A DNA stretch of 64,000 bases. Origin: GCA-2720975 sp964469565 (GTDB taxonomy: Bacteria; Planctomycetota; UBA1135; GCA-002686595). The notes below the pieces were generated by a model, which worked only from the letters and a program-made list of their open reading frames with translations, had not been told where the DNA came from and did no database searches. This document shows positions 45,360 through 53,616 of the stretch, one piece after another. Every line of letters starts with the position of its first letter. Position 1 is the first letter of the stretch. The stretch spans positions 558,001 to 622,000 of the forward strand of contig CAYXZD010000001.1 of NCBI GenBank assembly GCA_964469565.1, in the 5' to 3' direction. The translations under genes were made by a program, and so were the position numbers.

Positions 45360-46202
45360 CTAAAGCTGCTTCGCAAGGAACTGGGCCACCGAGCGATCCC
45401 GCTCCATGACAAGCAAGGTAATTGCCCGGCTGAGCGTCAACAACTGAGGGTACTCCCTGGTGCTGACTACATAATTCACGCACCACCCCTTGTGGGCAAA
45501 GCTACTCGAATAGCACATCGGGACCATCTCCCCGGCTGGAACGAAGAGGGGACCTCGCAAGAACCGTCCGGTGTCCCACATATCTCTTACTGCGAATTCA
45601 AGCTCTGCGTAGAACACCTCAAGCGCGTTGTCGATTTCCGCAGAGTGATCCGCCACAATGCCCTGAACGTCCGCAATCAAGACATCGTCTAGGTGCAAGT
45701 CGCCAGTTGCGAACATACTAGCCAGCCAATCGGCAGTTACCGGATCGGGGATCCCCCCGAGGTAGGCTATAGCCAGCGTTTCCCTGTAGGCGGGGTCCAG
45801 AAGGAACATCTCGCGGATTTCAGATTCGACATCAACCCACCGTGGCGGAGGTTGAACTAGGCTATTGAAATCCACTCCAGCCGCAAGAGCCTGCTCTCGG
45901 AGCGATGCCCATTCTGACCCCCAGTACTCGAGGAGAAACTCCTCGGCAGTCTGCTGTGTCGGTTTCTCTGCACTTGCGGTCGCAATGGCAGTTTCTTCGC
46001 GCTGGTTGACATCGCTGACGACGACGGGATCAAGGGATAGATGCGGTTGGTCGAGACCTTCACGCTCTGCCCAGGGGATCCCCGGGCGAGGATCCTCCCG
46101 AACCCAAATGCCGACAGCAAGCCCGACGGCAAGAAGCAACAGCACCGCCGGCCCCCGTTGCTTGATGCGGAGCAACCTGCTCCCAGGGAGAGTCCTAATC
46201 AC
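45360..46202 (-). CDS. Membrane-anchored hypothetical protein
   Basis: 280 residues from the GTG at 46202, which overlaps the stop of the upstream gene by eight bases. One N-terminal membrane helix (AVLLLLAVGLAVGIW, about residues 19-33), so the rest is likely periplasmic. The soluble part is helical and acidic (LAIAYLGGIPDPVTADWLAS, LEVFYAELEFAVRDMWDTG). No family recognised. It lies between the IS66 remnant and the secreted Cys-rich gene and is probably lineage-specific. Confidence 0.65.
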   Translation of the reverse strand: MIRTLPGSRLLRIKQRGPAVLLLLAVGLAVGIWVREDPRPGIPWAEREGLDQPHLSLDPVVVSDVNQREETAIATASAEKPTQQTAEEFLLEYWGSEWASLREQALAAGVDFNSLVQPPPRWVDVESEIREMFLLDPAYRETLAIAYLGGIPDPVTADWLASMFATGDLHLDDVLIADVQGIVADHSAEIDNALEVFYAELEFAVRDMWDTGRFLRGPLFVPAGEMVPMCYSSSFAHKGWCVNYVVSTREYPQLLTLSRAITLLVMERDRSVAQFLAKQL

Positions 46203-46671
46203 AATCCGTGCAACTGACAACTGAGCCAGCACTCCCAAAAGACACGCCGATTGAATATGTAATCTCGGGGACGCCGCAGCCGACATCGTTTGGCCCTTCA
46301 ATATCAGGACTTGTTGCCGTTCCAGCCTTGGGCTTGGGGTCTCTGCAGGTTTTCGGTCTACCTGCAATTTGGCTGCAAAAGCCCATCTCAGTCCCCGAAG
46401 GTAAGTCCCAGGTCCTAGTCACAGTTGCAGAGCAGGGCGATCCGACACAGGCTCCAGTCTCCTTGTTCTCCAAGCATACACCGCTTGTAATGGTCACATC
46501 AATCTTCACGAAATGCGTTTGCGTGACATTCCAGGCCGTGCTGCCTCCGCCTCCGACAGGCTCGCAACCGTCGCAGTCAGTGTGGGCCGGTGCGCTCACT
46601 GAGGATGTTGCGAAGGATGGGAGCAGAAGGCATCCGATAAGCGAGAACAGGCGAGTGGACGAGTGGAACAT
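46195..46671 (-). CDS. Secreted cysteine-rich hypothetical protein
   Basis: 158 residues from the ATG at 46671, preceded by GGAG ten bases upstream. Signal peptide of about 27 residues (cleavage near SVSAPAHT). The mature domain has about ten Cys residues, with TDCDGCEP near its start and SCTDCD at its very end, plus ENKETGACVGSPCSATVTRTW. The spacing suggests a disulfide-stabilised beta fold. Coupled to the membrane-anchored protein downstream. Family not recognised. Confidence 0.65.
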   Translation of the reverse strand: MFHSSTRLFSLIGCLLLPSFATSSVSAPAHTDCDGCEPVGGGGSTAWNVTQTHFVKIDVTITSGVCLENKETGACVGSPCSATVTRTWDLPSGTEMGFCSQIAGRPKTCRDPKPKAGTATSPDIEGPNDVGCGVPEITYSIGVSFGSAGSVVSCTDCD

Positions 46672-46784
46672 TTGTGATGATCTCCAGTCAAGCGGGAATC
46701 TTGGTGAGAGGTCGGACGCTCCAGGATGACCCACTGAGCGTCCTGTCCAGAAAAAGAGCCTCAAGCGGAAGCAAGTCTATGAGA

Positions 46785-47462
46785 TTACTGGCGGAACGCA
46801 AGCGACAAATGCCCCGGCCCGTGGTATCCACAAGCTGGGCCGGCGCAGAAAACGGCATCCTCGGCACAGACAGGGAGGACATCCGGCGTGCAGGTTGCTG
46901 GATCAGGCCGCTCTTGGACGCCTGGGGTGAGGCGCGCGAGTTCATTCCGGTCTCCAATGTCTTGAGGAGCTGAGGGAAATATGTACTGCGAATCCTGAAG
47001 TGCATCAGCGCAGGAGGCGGCGAGAGAGACGTGTCGACCCTGAAGGCCGAAGATGATCGGAGCCCCACCAGGTTGGTCGGGATTCACACCCTTCCATGCA
47101 TCCGCAATCCTGCCGGCTCCCTGAAGTTGAGCCATTGATATGAACCCCTGCGGTTCTGAGGCCAGCGCTGACAGGCCCAGAAGAGTGGTCCGTTTGAGTT
47201 CAAGCTCAACGGCACGGGAGCCTCCTGCCAAGCCTCTTGGGCTGTGTGAAAAGCAAAGCGGATCGAGGCTGTACAGGTATCTAGTGCCAAGCTGCAATTC
47301 CAATCGTCTCGTTGAAGCAGGTCTTGATTCCTGGGAGTCCGAATGACGGTCGCGGCGTGAGGCCATTCGAAAGCCGTGCACTCTAGAAACCGAGCCGCGC
47401 ATGAAAGCAAGCCTAGACCAAGACTTGCAGCAGGCAAAGGAAAGAACGCTTGGCCGGAGCAC
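46785..47462 (-). CDS. Doubtful hypothetical reading frame in accessory islet
   Basis: A 225-codon open frame in the same orientation as the two genes after it. The C-terminal half (FGLQGRHVSLAASCADALQ, DVLPVCAEDAVFCAGPACGYHG) reads like protein, but codon third positions show little GC bias and other open frames overlap on both strands. It could be a real small gene starting further in, or a decayed one. No signal peptide in the annotated start. Confidence 0.3.
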   Translation of the reverse strand: MLRPSVLSFACCKSWSRLAFMRGSVSRVHGFRMASRRDRHSDSQESRPASTRRLELQLGTRYLYSLDPLCFSHSPRGLAGGSRAVELELKRTTLLGLSALASEPQGFISMAQLQGAGRIADAWKGVNPDQPGGAPIIFGLQGRHVSLAASCADALQDSQYIFPSAPQDIGDRNELARLTPGVQERPDPATCTPDVLPVCAEDAVFCAGPACGYHGPGHLSLAFRQ

Positions 47463-47789
47463 CGGCCCCAGCCACGGGGCATTTCAGTGCGTACGGATCT
47501 CCCGTGCTGTCTAGAAACTTGCCGCGCAACGAAGTCCTGAATCCAGCCAAGTGAGAGTGCTCGGAGCCGTGTGAAGTTAGGAATACCCTCATGTTGGGTA
47601 CCGGACCCAACGGCTTTGCGAACCGAGACATGCCCTGGCGGGGTGGCGAGAGCCAATTGCGTTCTCTCCCAGAAGTTCGCAAACCCGCCCTGTTCGGGGA
47701 GCCATCGTCCCGGCCGCCGGAAGATAGGGGCTCGCCAAGGGGATGCGGTTACCTTTGCGGGACGTTATGGTACCTGCCCTCCAGCAGCC
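47463..47789. other. Non-coding stretch before the Mrp operon
   Basis: Only short, overlapping, unconvincing open frames are seen. The Mrp operon promoter should be near its right end; GTTATGGTAC at 47764-47773 is a weak -10 candidate. I assign nothing else. Confidence 0.4.
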
Positions 47790-48275
47790 ATGATGCGCAC
47801 AGTTCCCCCCCTCCTGATTCTCGTCTGTGCCTGGGCCCTGTGGTCGGGGCATACTGAACCCCTGATTATGGGCTTCGGCGCAGTCTCCTGCCTGGGCGTA
47901 CACGCCCTCGCGCGGCGCATGGACCGTCATGATGGAACGACGGGGTTCGACTTCGGTCTGATTGCGAGGAGCGTGCTCTATGTACCCTGGCTCACTTGGG
48001 AGATTGTGAAGGCCAATCTGGATGTGGCGCGCAGAGTCCTCAGCCCCGACCCAGGCATCCACTCGCACCTCATTCGAACACGGGCCAGTCAAGAGACGGA
48101 GCTTGGCCGGGTCATCTACGCAAACTCCATCACTCTCACCCCAGGCACAATCACCCTAGACCTACGGGGGAGCCAATTGTTGGTGCATGCCTTGACCCGT
48201 GAGGCTGCAGCCATTGATGAAGGTGCAGGCATGGACCTAAGGGTGGCCCGATTGGAGGGAGTAAAGAGTGTTTAG
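47790..48275 (+). CDS. mrpE: Mrp antiporter subunit E
   Basis: 161 residues from the ATG at 47790 (MMRTVPPLLILVCAWALWSG). MnhE/MrpE family: two N-terminal helices, then the soluble part with LARSVLYVPWLTWEIVKANLDVA-like pattern and RVIYANSITLTPGTITLDL, the family hallmark. Needed for assembly of the Mrp complex. The longer upstream reading frame lacks family similarity. Overlaps mrpF by eight bases. First gene of the operon. Confidence 0.92.
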   Translation: MMRTVPPLLILVCAWALWSGHTEPLIMGFGAVSCLGVHALARRMDRHDGTTGFDFGLIARSVLYVPWLTWEIVKANLDVARRVLSPDPGIHSHLIRTRASQETELGRVIYANSITLTPGTITLDLRGSQLLVHALTREAAAIDEGAGMDLRVARLEGVKSV

Positions 48276-48546
48276 TGCAGCTCTCGCTGGCATCCTTACA
48301 ACCATGCTCCTTGCGCTCGTTCGGGGAGCGAAGGGACCTACCGTATTCGACAGGATCCTCGCAGTGAACGCAGTCGGCACCCAGACGGTGTTGCTCATCG
48401 CGGTGGCCGGCTTTTGGGCTGGTCGGCCCGAATGGCTCGACCTCTGCCTCGTGTATGCGCTGGTCAACTTCATCGGAACGATCGCTGTACTCAAATACGC
48501 ACGGTTTGGTGGTCTAGGCCATGACGACGTGAGGCCGAACCGATGA
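48268..48546 (+). CDS. mrpF: Mrp antiporter subunit F
   Basis: 92 residues, GTG start at 48268. Three helices with the MnhF signature RGAKGPTVFDRILAVNAVG between helices one and two. Overlaps mrpG by four bases (ATGA). Confidence 0.92.
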   Translation: MFSAALAGILTTMLLALVRGAKGPTVFDRILAVNAVGTQTVLLIAVAGFWAGRPEWLDLCLVYALVNFIGTIAVLKYARFGGLGHDDVRPNR

Positions 48547-48899
48547 GCCTACTCGACTTGCTGAGCTGGGTTTTGCTCCTCGCAGGAAGCCTCCTGTGCG
48601 TCGTCGGAGCCATCGGAATGCTGCGTTTCCCGGATGTTTACACCCGTGCTCACGCAGCGGGAATCAACGACACCCTCGGGGCTGGTTGCATACTTTTAGG
48701 GCTGATGCTCCAGGCAGGCGTCACCCTAGTCGGCGTCAAGCTCTTCATGATCGCGCTATTCATGTTCATCGTCGGTCCGGTGACAGGTCATGCTCTCCTC
48801 AAGGCTGCGTACGCCCACGGTGTCGCCGTGCGCACTGATGGGGACTCCGACCCCGGCTCCATACGCCTGACCAGTGATCAGGAGGCGACCCGCCCGTGA
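48543..48899 (+). CDS. mrpG: Mrp antiporter subunit G
   Basis: 118 residues, three helices. PhaG/MnhG signature AIGMLRFPDVYTRAHAAGINDTLG is clear. The C-terminal tail is hydrophilic. Overlaps the next gene by four bases (GTGA). Confidence 0.93.
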   Translation: MSLLDLLSWVLLLAGSLLCVVGAIGMLRFPDVYTRAHAAGINDTLGAGCILLGLMLQAGVTLVGVKLFMIALFMFIVGPVTGHALLKAAYAHGVAVRTDGDSDPGSIRLTSDQEATRP

Positions 48900-49456
48900 T
48901 TGTAGAACTGTTCCTTTTCGTACTGCTGCTTTTTACCGCAGTGAGCATCGTACGCATGCGGGACCTGTTCGCTGCCGTCATGCTCAGCGGGCTCTTCAGC
49001 CTGTTATGCGCCTGTCTATTTACCCTAATGGACGCAGTCGATGTCGCCTTCACCGAGGCCGCCGTGGGGGCCGGGATTTCCACGGTCCTCATGCTCGGCG
49101 CACTCTCCCTCACGGGCCACCGCGAGGACCAGCAACCCACACGGCTCATGCCCTTTGTGGTTGTCCTGCTCACGGGTGCCATGTTGATCTACGGCACCCT
49201 TGACATGCCTTCCTACGGTGACCCCCAAGCACCCATCCACCAGCACGTGGCCCCTGATTACATCAGCGGCACAGCCGAACACATCCAGCTTCCGAACATT
49301 GTGACAGCCGTTCTCGGCAGCTACCGGGGCTTTGACACCTTGGGTGAAACAGGCGTAATCTTCGCAGCCGGGGTAGGCGTGATGTTGCTCCTTCTCGGAC
49401 GCAGGAAAAAACGCCAACCCGACCCGAAAGCCACAGTCGGAGGGGCTCCAGAATGA
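48896..49456 (+). CDS. Mrp subunit: DUF4040/MbhD-MbhE domains (MrpA C-terminal part)
   Basis: 186 residues, GTG start. The N-terminal part (VRMRDLFAAVMLSGLFSLL, VDVAFTEAAVGAGISTVLML) is the DUF4040/MbhD domain. The C-terminal part (LPNIVTAVLGSYRGFDTLGE) is MbhE. In Bacillus-type Mrp these form the end of the long MrpA; here they are a separate protein, so MrpA is split. Overlaps the next gene by four bases. Confidence 0.9.
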   Translation: MIVELFLFVLLLFTAVSIVRMRDLFAAVMLSGLFSLLCACLFTLMDAVDVAFTEAAVGAGISTVLMLGALSLTGHREDQQPTRLMPFVVVLLTGAMLIYGTLDMPSYGDPQAPIHQHVAPDYISGTAEHIQLPNIVTAVLGSYRGFDTLGETGVIFAAGVGVMLLLLGRRKKRQPDPKATVGGAPE

Positions 49457-49899
49457 ATGCAAAACCTCACATGCGCATGCACGAGAAGGTGCTCTTGCGG
49501 GTGGCTGCCAAAGCGTTCATCCCCCTCATCTTGCTCTTTGCGCTGTATGTGCAATTCCATGGCGACTTCGGTCCGGGAGGCGGATTCCAGGCAGGAGTGA
49601 TCTTTGCAGCGGGCTTTGTCCTCTTTGGGCTCGTGTTTGGGTTACCCACTCTCCAGCAGGTCGTACCCGCCAGCCTCGTTGAGCGCTGCATCGCCCTCGG
49701 CCTCCTGATTTATGGTGGCGTGGGCGTTGCGTGCATGCTTCAAGGTGGCAACTTCCTCGACTACGGACAGCTCGACCACCACAACCCCGTCCACGGCCAG
49801 CATCTGGGCATCCTCATCATCGAATTGGGTGTCGGCATCACGGTCGCCGCAGCCATGCTGGCCATCTTCTATGCCTTCGCAGGCCGGGAGCGCCGCTAA
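49453..49899 (+). CDS. mrpB: Mrp antiporter subunit B
   Basis: 148 residues, four helices, MnhB family: FALYVQFHGDFGPGGGFQAGVIFAAGF is the signature and DHHNPVHGQHLGILIIELGVGITVAAAM follows. Its stop overlaps the mrpC start by one base (TAATG). Confidence 0.93.
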   Translation: MNAKPHMRMHEKVLLRVAAKAFIPLILLFALYVQFHGDFGPGGGFQAGVIFAAGFVLFGLVFGLPTLQQVVPASLVERCIALGLLIYGGVGVACMLQGGNFLDYGQLDHHNPVHGQHLGILIIELGVGITVAAAMLAIFYAFAGRERR

Positions 49900-50285
49900 T
49901 GGAAGCCTTCGGCGTTTGGAATAACTGGCTTGTGGTCGCCCTCATGATGATCGGGCTCTACACCGTGATTGCGCGGGACCATCTCGTAAAGAAGCTCATC
50001 GGTTTGGGCATTTTCCAGGTGTCCGTGATCCTGTTCTATGTGTCCATGGCCAAGGTCACCGGGGGCACCGCCCCCATCGTTCCCGCCGCTACCGACGGCG
50101 CAGAGGTGCTGTATTCCAACCCCTTGCCCCACGTGTTGATGCTGACCGCAATTGTGGTCGGCGTGGCCACCCTATCGCTGGGGCTCGCCATCGTGGTGCG
50201 CATCCAAGAGGCGTATGGGACCGTTGAAGAAGATGAGATCCAGCGCATAGAGCTCGCCGCCCAGGGGGAGGCTCATCATGAATGA
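49899..50285 (+). CDS. mrpC: Mrp antiporter subunit C
   Basis: 128 residues, NuoK-like with three helices: LVVALMMIGLYTVIARDHLV, KLIGLGIFQVSVILFYVSMA, and PLPHVLMLTAIVVGVATLSLGLAI. The PxPHxLxLTAIV pattern is typical of MnhC. The C-terminal tail is acidic. Overlaps mrpD by eight bases. Confidence 0.93.
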   Translation: MEAFGVWNNWLVVALMMIGLYTVIARDHLVKKLIGLGIFQVSVILFYVSMAKVTGGTAPIVPAATDGAEVLYSNPLPHVLMLTAIVVGVATLSLGLAIVVRIQEAYGTVEEDEIQRIELAAQGEAHHE

Positions 50286-51765
50286 ACACCTGAGCGCACT
50301 GATCGTGGTCTTGCCCCTGTTGGCCGCTCCTACCTGTCTACTCCTGCAACGGCCGAACCTGGTGCGAGCCCTGGCAGTCGGCGTGTCGTGGTCGTGCCTT
50401 GCCATGGCGTGGATCTTGCTGCAGCGTGTCCATGCTAGCGGCCCCATCTCCTACCACATGGGCGGTTGGGCCCCCCCGCTGGGTATCGAGTACAGGCTCG
50501 ATCCTTTCAATGCCTACTTGCTGGTGATTGTTTCAGGCATCGCGGCCGTTGTTTTCCCATGCGGCGCGGCGTTGACAGGCACGTCTATTCCTGAAGGCAA
50601 GAAGCATCTGTTCCACGCTGCCATGCTCCTGTGTCTCACCGGCCTACTGGGCATCAGCTCCACGGGCGATCTATTCAATGTATTCGTGTTCCTGGAAATC
50701 ACATCCCTTTCTTCGTACACGCTCATCAGCCTCGGCCGAAGCCGACGCGCACTCACGGCTGCCTATTCCTATCTCGTGATGGGAACGATTGGAGGCACTT
50801 TTCTCCTCGTGGGAATCGGTTTTCTCTACCAGGTCACCGGCACTCTCAACATGCAGGACCTCGCCCTGCGTCTACCTGATCTGCTCGATTCGCGTACAAC
50901 TCAAGCTGGCTTCGCGTTTCTAACCGTCGGGTCCGCGATCAAGCTGGCAGTCTTCCCATTGCATCAGTGGCTTCCCAACGCCTACACGCAAGCACCGGCC
51001 GCGGTCTCGGCCTTCATGGCGGCCACGTCCACCAAGGTCTCCTATTACTTGTTGGGGCGCATCATTTTCACAGTGTTCGGCGCGGCTTGGGTCTTTGACA
51101 CAATGCACCTGCATTATTTGCTCGTCCCCCTGTCGATTGCCGCCATGTTTGTAGGCTCGCTCGCAGCCGTGTTCCAGGCGGACATCAAACGCCTTTTGGC
51201 CTACTCCAGCATCGCGCAGATTGGCTACATGACCCTCGGCCTGAGTTATGCATCCCTCGACGGATTGACCGGAGGGATCGTGCACCTGTTCAACCACGCC
51301 CTCATCAAGGGAGGCATGTTCTTGGCCGTGGCCTGCATCGTGCTCCGCACGGGTTCGTCTAGCCTCCACAATATGCGCGGCCTGGGACGGAAGATGCCCG
51401 TTACGATGGCTGCGTTTCTCGTGGGAGGCTTGGGGCTCATCGGGGTCCCAGGCACAGCTGGATTTGTCTCCAAGTGGTTCCTCGTCGTGGGCGCTCTGGA
51501 GAAGGGCTGGTATGCGGCCGCCGTATTGATCCTGCTCAGTTCCTTGATCGCAGTGGTGTATGTGTGGCGTGTCATCGAGGTGGCCTACTTCCAGAAACGC
51601 GAACCTGAATGCGAGGTGTGTGACGTGCCCCTCTCGATGCTGGTCCCCACATGGCTTCTGATCGGAGCCAGCGTCTACTTCGGCCTCTACACGAGCACGA
51701 CGGTAGGCGGCGCACGGGCGGCGGCCGAGGCACTCCTCACCCACTACCCGGGGGGCGTGCAATGA
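50278..51765 (+). CDS. mrpD: Mrp antiporter subunit D (first antiporter-like subunit)
   Basis: 495 residues, about 14 helices, NuoN/MrpD type. The conserved Glu in NVFVFLEITSLSSYTLISLG and Lys in SAIKLAVFPLHQWLPNAYTQAP belong to the proton channel. KRLLAYSSIAQIGYMTLG and FNHALIKGGMFL are standard family motifs. Together with the next two antiporter-like subunits it would form the ion-translocating part of the complex. Confidence 0.93.
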   Translation: MNEHLSALIVVLPLLAAPTCLLLQRPNLVRALAVGVSWSCLAMAWILLQRVHASGPISYHMGGWAPPLGIEYRLDPFNAYLLVIVSGIAAVVFPCGAALTGTSIPEGKKHLFHAAMLLCLTGLLGISSTGDLFNVFVFLEITSLSSYTLISLGRSRRALTAAYSYLVMGTIGGTFLLVGIGFLYQVTGTLNMQDLALRLPDLLDSRTTQAGFAFLTVGSAIKLAVFPLHQWLPNAYTQAPAAVSAFMAATSTKVSYYLLGRIIFTVFGAAWVFDTMHLHYLLVPLSIAAMFVGSLAAVFQADIKRLLAYSSIAQIGYMTLGLSYASLDGLTGGIVHLFNHALIKGGMFLAVACIVLRTGSSSLHNMRGLGRKMPVTMAAFLVGGLGLIGVPGTAGFVSKWFLVVGALEKGWYAAAVLILLSSLIAVVYVWRVIEVAYFQKREPECEVCDVPLSMLVPTWLLIGASVYFGLYTSTTVGGARAAAEALLTHYPGGVQ

Positions 51766-53321
51766 ATTCACTCGCCCTCAAGTGCCTAGACCTAACGCCT
51801 ATCAGCGAGTCTGCCCCCTCAGAACTGCTGCCGATTGCCGTCTTGCTCCCCCTCATTGGAGCGCTTGGAGTGATGCTGTGTGGCCGCTGGCCCAACGTCC
51901 GTGAGGGCGTCACCCTGCTGTGCACGGGGCTCACTTTTGGGGCTGTCTATAAGCTCTACCCCATCGTAGCGGCGGGCCATCGGCCGCGCTTTGAATTGCT
52001 TGAGTTGCTGGAGGGCCTGCCCCTCGTGTTCGAGCTCGAGCCCTTGGGCATGCTGTATGCACTCGTGGCTTCGGGGCTTTGGATTCCTACGGCGCTCTAT
52101 GGCATCGGGTACATGCGAGCCCATGAAGAGGACAATCAGACTCGCTTCTTCGCCTGCTTTGCCCTTGCGATTTTTGCTGCTCTGGGGATCGCCTTCTCTG
52201 GCAATCTCCTCACTCTCTTCGTTTTCTACGAAGTGATGACCCTATCCACTTACCCGCTCGTCACCCACTATGGCAACGACGAGGCTAGGCGCGCTGGAAG
52301 GATCTACCTCGGGATTCTGTTCACCACTTCGGTGGCCTTCCTCCTCCTAGCCGTCCTGAGTACTTGGTGGCTAACCGGCACCCTCGATTTCCGCATGGGT
52401 GGCATTCTAGCCGGTCAGGTGGACGGCCCGCTCGTCCCCGTGCTCTTAGGTTTATTTGCCTTTGGAACAGGCAAGGCAGCCCTCATGCCGTTTCACCATT
52501 GGCTGCCCAACGCCATGGTGGCTCCCACACCCGTCAGTGCACTCCTGCATGCAGTGGCGATTGTCAAGGCTGGCGTGTTTACGATACTGAAGGTGATTGT
52601 GTACATCTTTGGGATCGAGTTTCTTAGCGACCAGAATGCCTCGGTCTGGCTCATGTACGCCGCTGCATTCACGATTCTCTCTGCGTCCATTATTGCCCTC
52701 AAGAAGGACAATTTGAAAGCTCGGCTGGCCTACTCAACTATCTCGCAGCTGGCCTATATCGTGCTCGGAGGAGCCCTCGCGACAAGTGCCGGAGTCCTCG
52801 GTGCCGGACTCCACATTGCCATGCACGCCGTGGGCAAGATCACCCTCTTCTTCTGTGCAGGAGCCATCTATGTGGCTACGCATAAGAAGAAGATTAGCCA
52901 GATGGATGGGCTCGGAAAGCGCATGCCCTTTACCTATGCAGCTTTCTTCCTAGCCTCATTGAGCATCATTGGCCTGCCGCCCATGGGTGGTTCTTGGTCC
53001 AAGTGGTTCCTCGCCCTTGGGGCAGTGCACGCAGACCAGTGGATCTTTGTAGCTGTGCTGATGTTGAGCTCTCTGCTGAGCATCGGCTACCTCATGCCCA
53101 TCATTGCGCGCGGCTTTTTTAGGCCCGGCCCAGACGAGGTTGCCAGCGAAGGAGAAAGCGCACCCGTGGAGGACTCGGAGACAACGTCCTTTTGGGCCGG
53201 GATCCAAGAGGCTCCTCTTCTGTGCGTGCTCCCTCTGAGCCTTACGGCCCTCGGTTGCCTTGCCCTGTTTGCCCTCGCGCCCGACATCTACGACTTCCTG
53301 GCTCCCATCACGGCTCCCTAG
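51762..53321 (+). CDS. Second antiporter-like Mrp subunit (MrpA-N/MrpD family)
   Basis: 519 residues from the ATG at 51762, overlapping the preceding stop (ATGA). NuoL/M-like membrane protein with LFVFYEVMTLSTYPLVTHYG (Glu), GTGKAALMPFHHWLPNAMVAP (Lys), KARLAYSTISQLAYIVLG and FCAGAIYVATHKKKISQMDG. The last residues are acidic and hydrophilic before a final helix. It probably replaces the N-terminal antiporter half of MrpA. Confidence 0.9.
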   Translation: MNSLALKCLDLTPISESAPSELLPIAVLLPLIGALGVMLCGRWPNVREGVTLLCTGLTFGAVYKLYPIVAAGHRPRFELLELLEGLPLVFELEPLGMLYALVASGLWIPTALYGIGYMRAHEEDNQTRFFACFALAIFAALGIAFSGNLLTLFVFYEVMTLSTYPLVTHYGNDEARRAGRIYLGILFTTSVAFLLLAVLSTWWLTGTLDFRMGGILAGQVDGPLVPVLLGLFAFGTGKAALMPFHHWLPNAMVAPTPVSALLHAVAIVKAGVFTILKVIVYIFGIEFLSDQNASVWLMYAAAFTILSASIIALKKDNLKARLAYSTISQLAYIVLGGALATSAGVLGAGLHIAMHAVGKITLFFCAGAIYVATHKKKISQMDGLGKRMPFTYAAFFLASLSIIGLPPMGGSWSKWFLALGAVHADQWIFVAVLMLSSLLSIGYLMPIIARGFFRPGPDEVASEGESAPVEDSETTSFWAGIQEAPLLCVLPLSLTALGCLALFALAPDIYDFLAPITAP

Positions 53322-53325
53322 AACC

Positions 53326-53616
53326 ATGGCCCACGACCCACAGCAATCCCCAGCCGGTCCGCTCCCGCCAGGGGGCGATCCCGACCCCCGCTGGCTCGAC
53401 CGGCCGGGAAGCGTTCACAAGTTGATCGTGGTCACGATTGTGCTGTGCGTCATCGTTGCATGCGCTGACTTTTTCTATCACAAGCACGCGCACCCCGAGT
53501 TCACAGGATTCACCGCCTTCCACGCCTTCTATGGATTCTTCAGCTATGTGGGTCTCGTGCTCGTGGCTGCCCAGCTGCGCAAGGTCTTGATGCGACCGGA
53601 GGACTATTATGATTGA
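53326..53616 (+). CDS. Small membrane protein inside the Mrp operon
   Basis: 96 residues from the ATG at 53326, five bases after the previous stop. Hydrophilic Pro-rich start, then two helices (LIVVTIVLCVIVACADFFY and AFYGFFSYVGLVLVAAQL) separated by a His-containing loop (HKHAHPEFTGFTAFHAFYG), ending RPEDYYD. Overlaps the next gene by eight bases. Similar small proteins occur at this position in other split-MrpA clusters, as I recall; the function is unknown. Confidence 0.85.
   Translation: MAHDPQQSPAGPLPPGGDPDPRWLDRPGSVHKLIVVTIVLCVIVACADFFYHKHAHPEFTGFTAFHAFYGFFSYVGLVLVAAQLRKVLMRPEDYYD

Noticed and set aside
47084..47656. 190-codon minus-strand frame upstream of the Mrp operon
   Set aside because: No recognisable motif, overlaps another open frame, and resembles random translation of GC-rich DNA.
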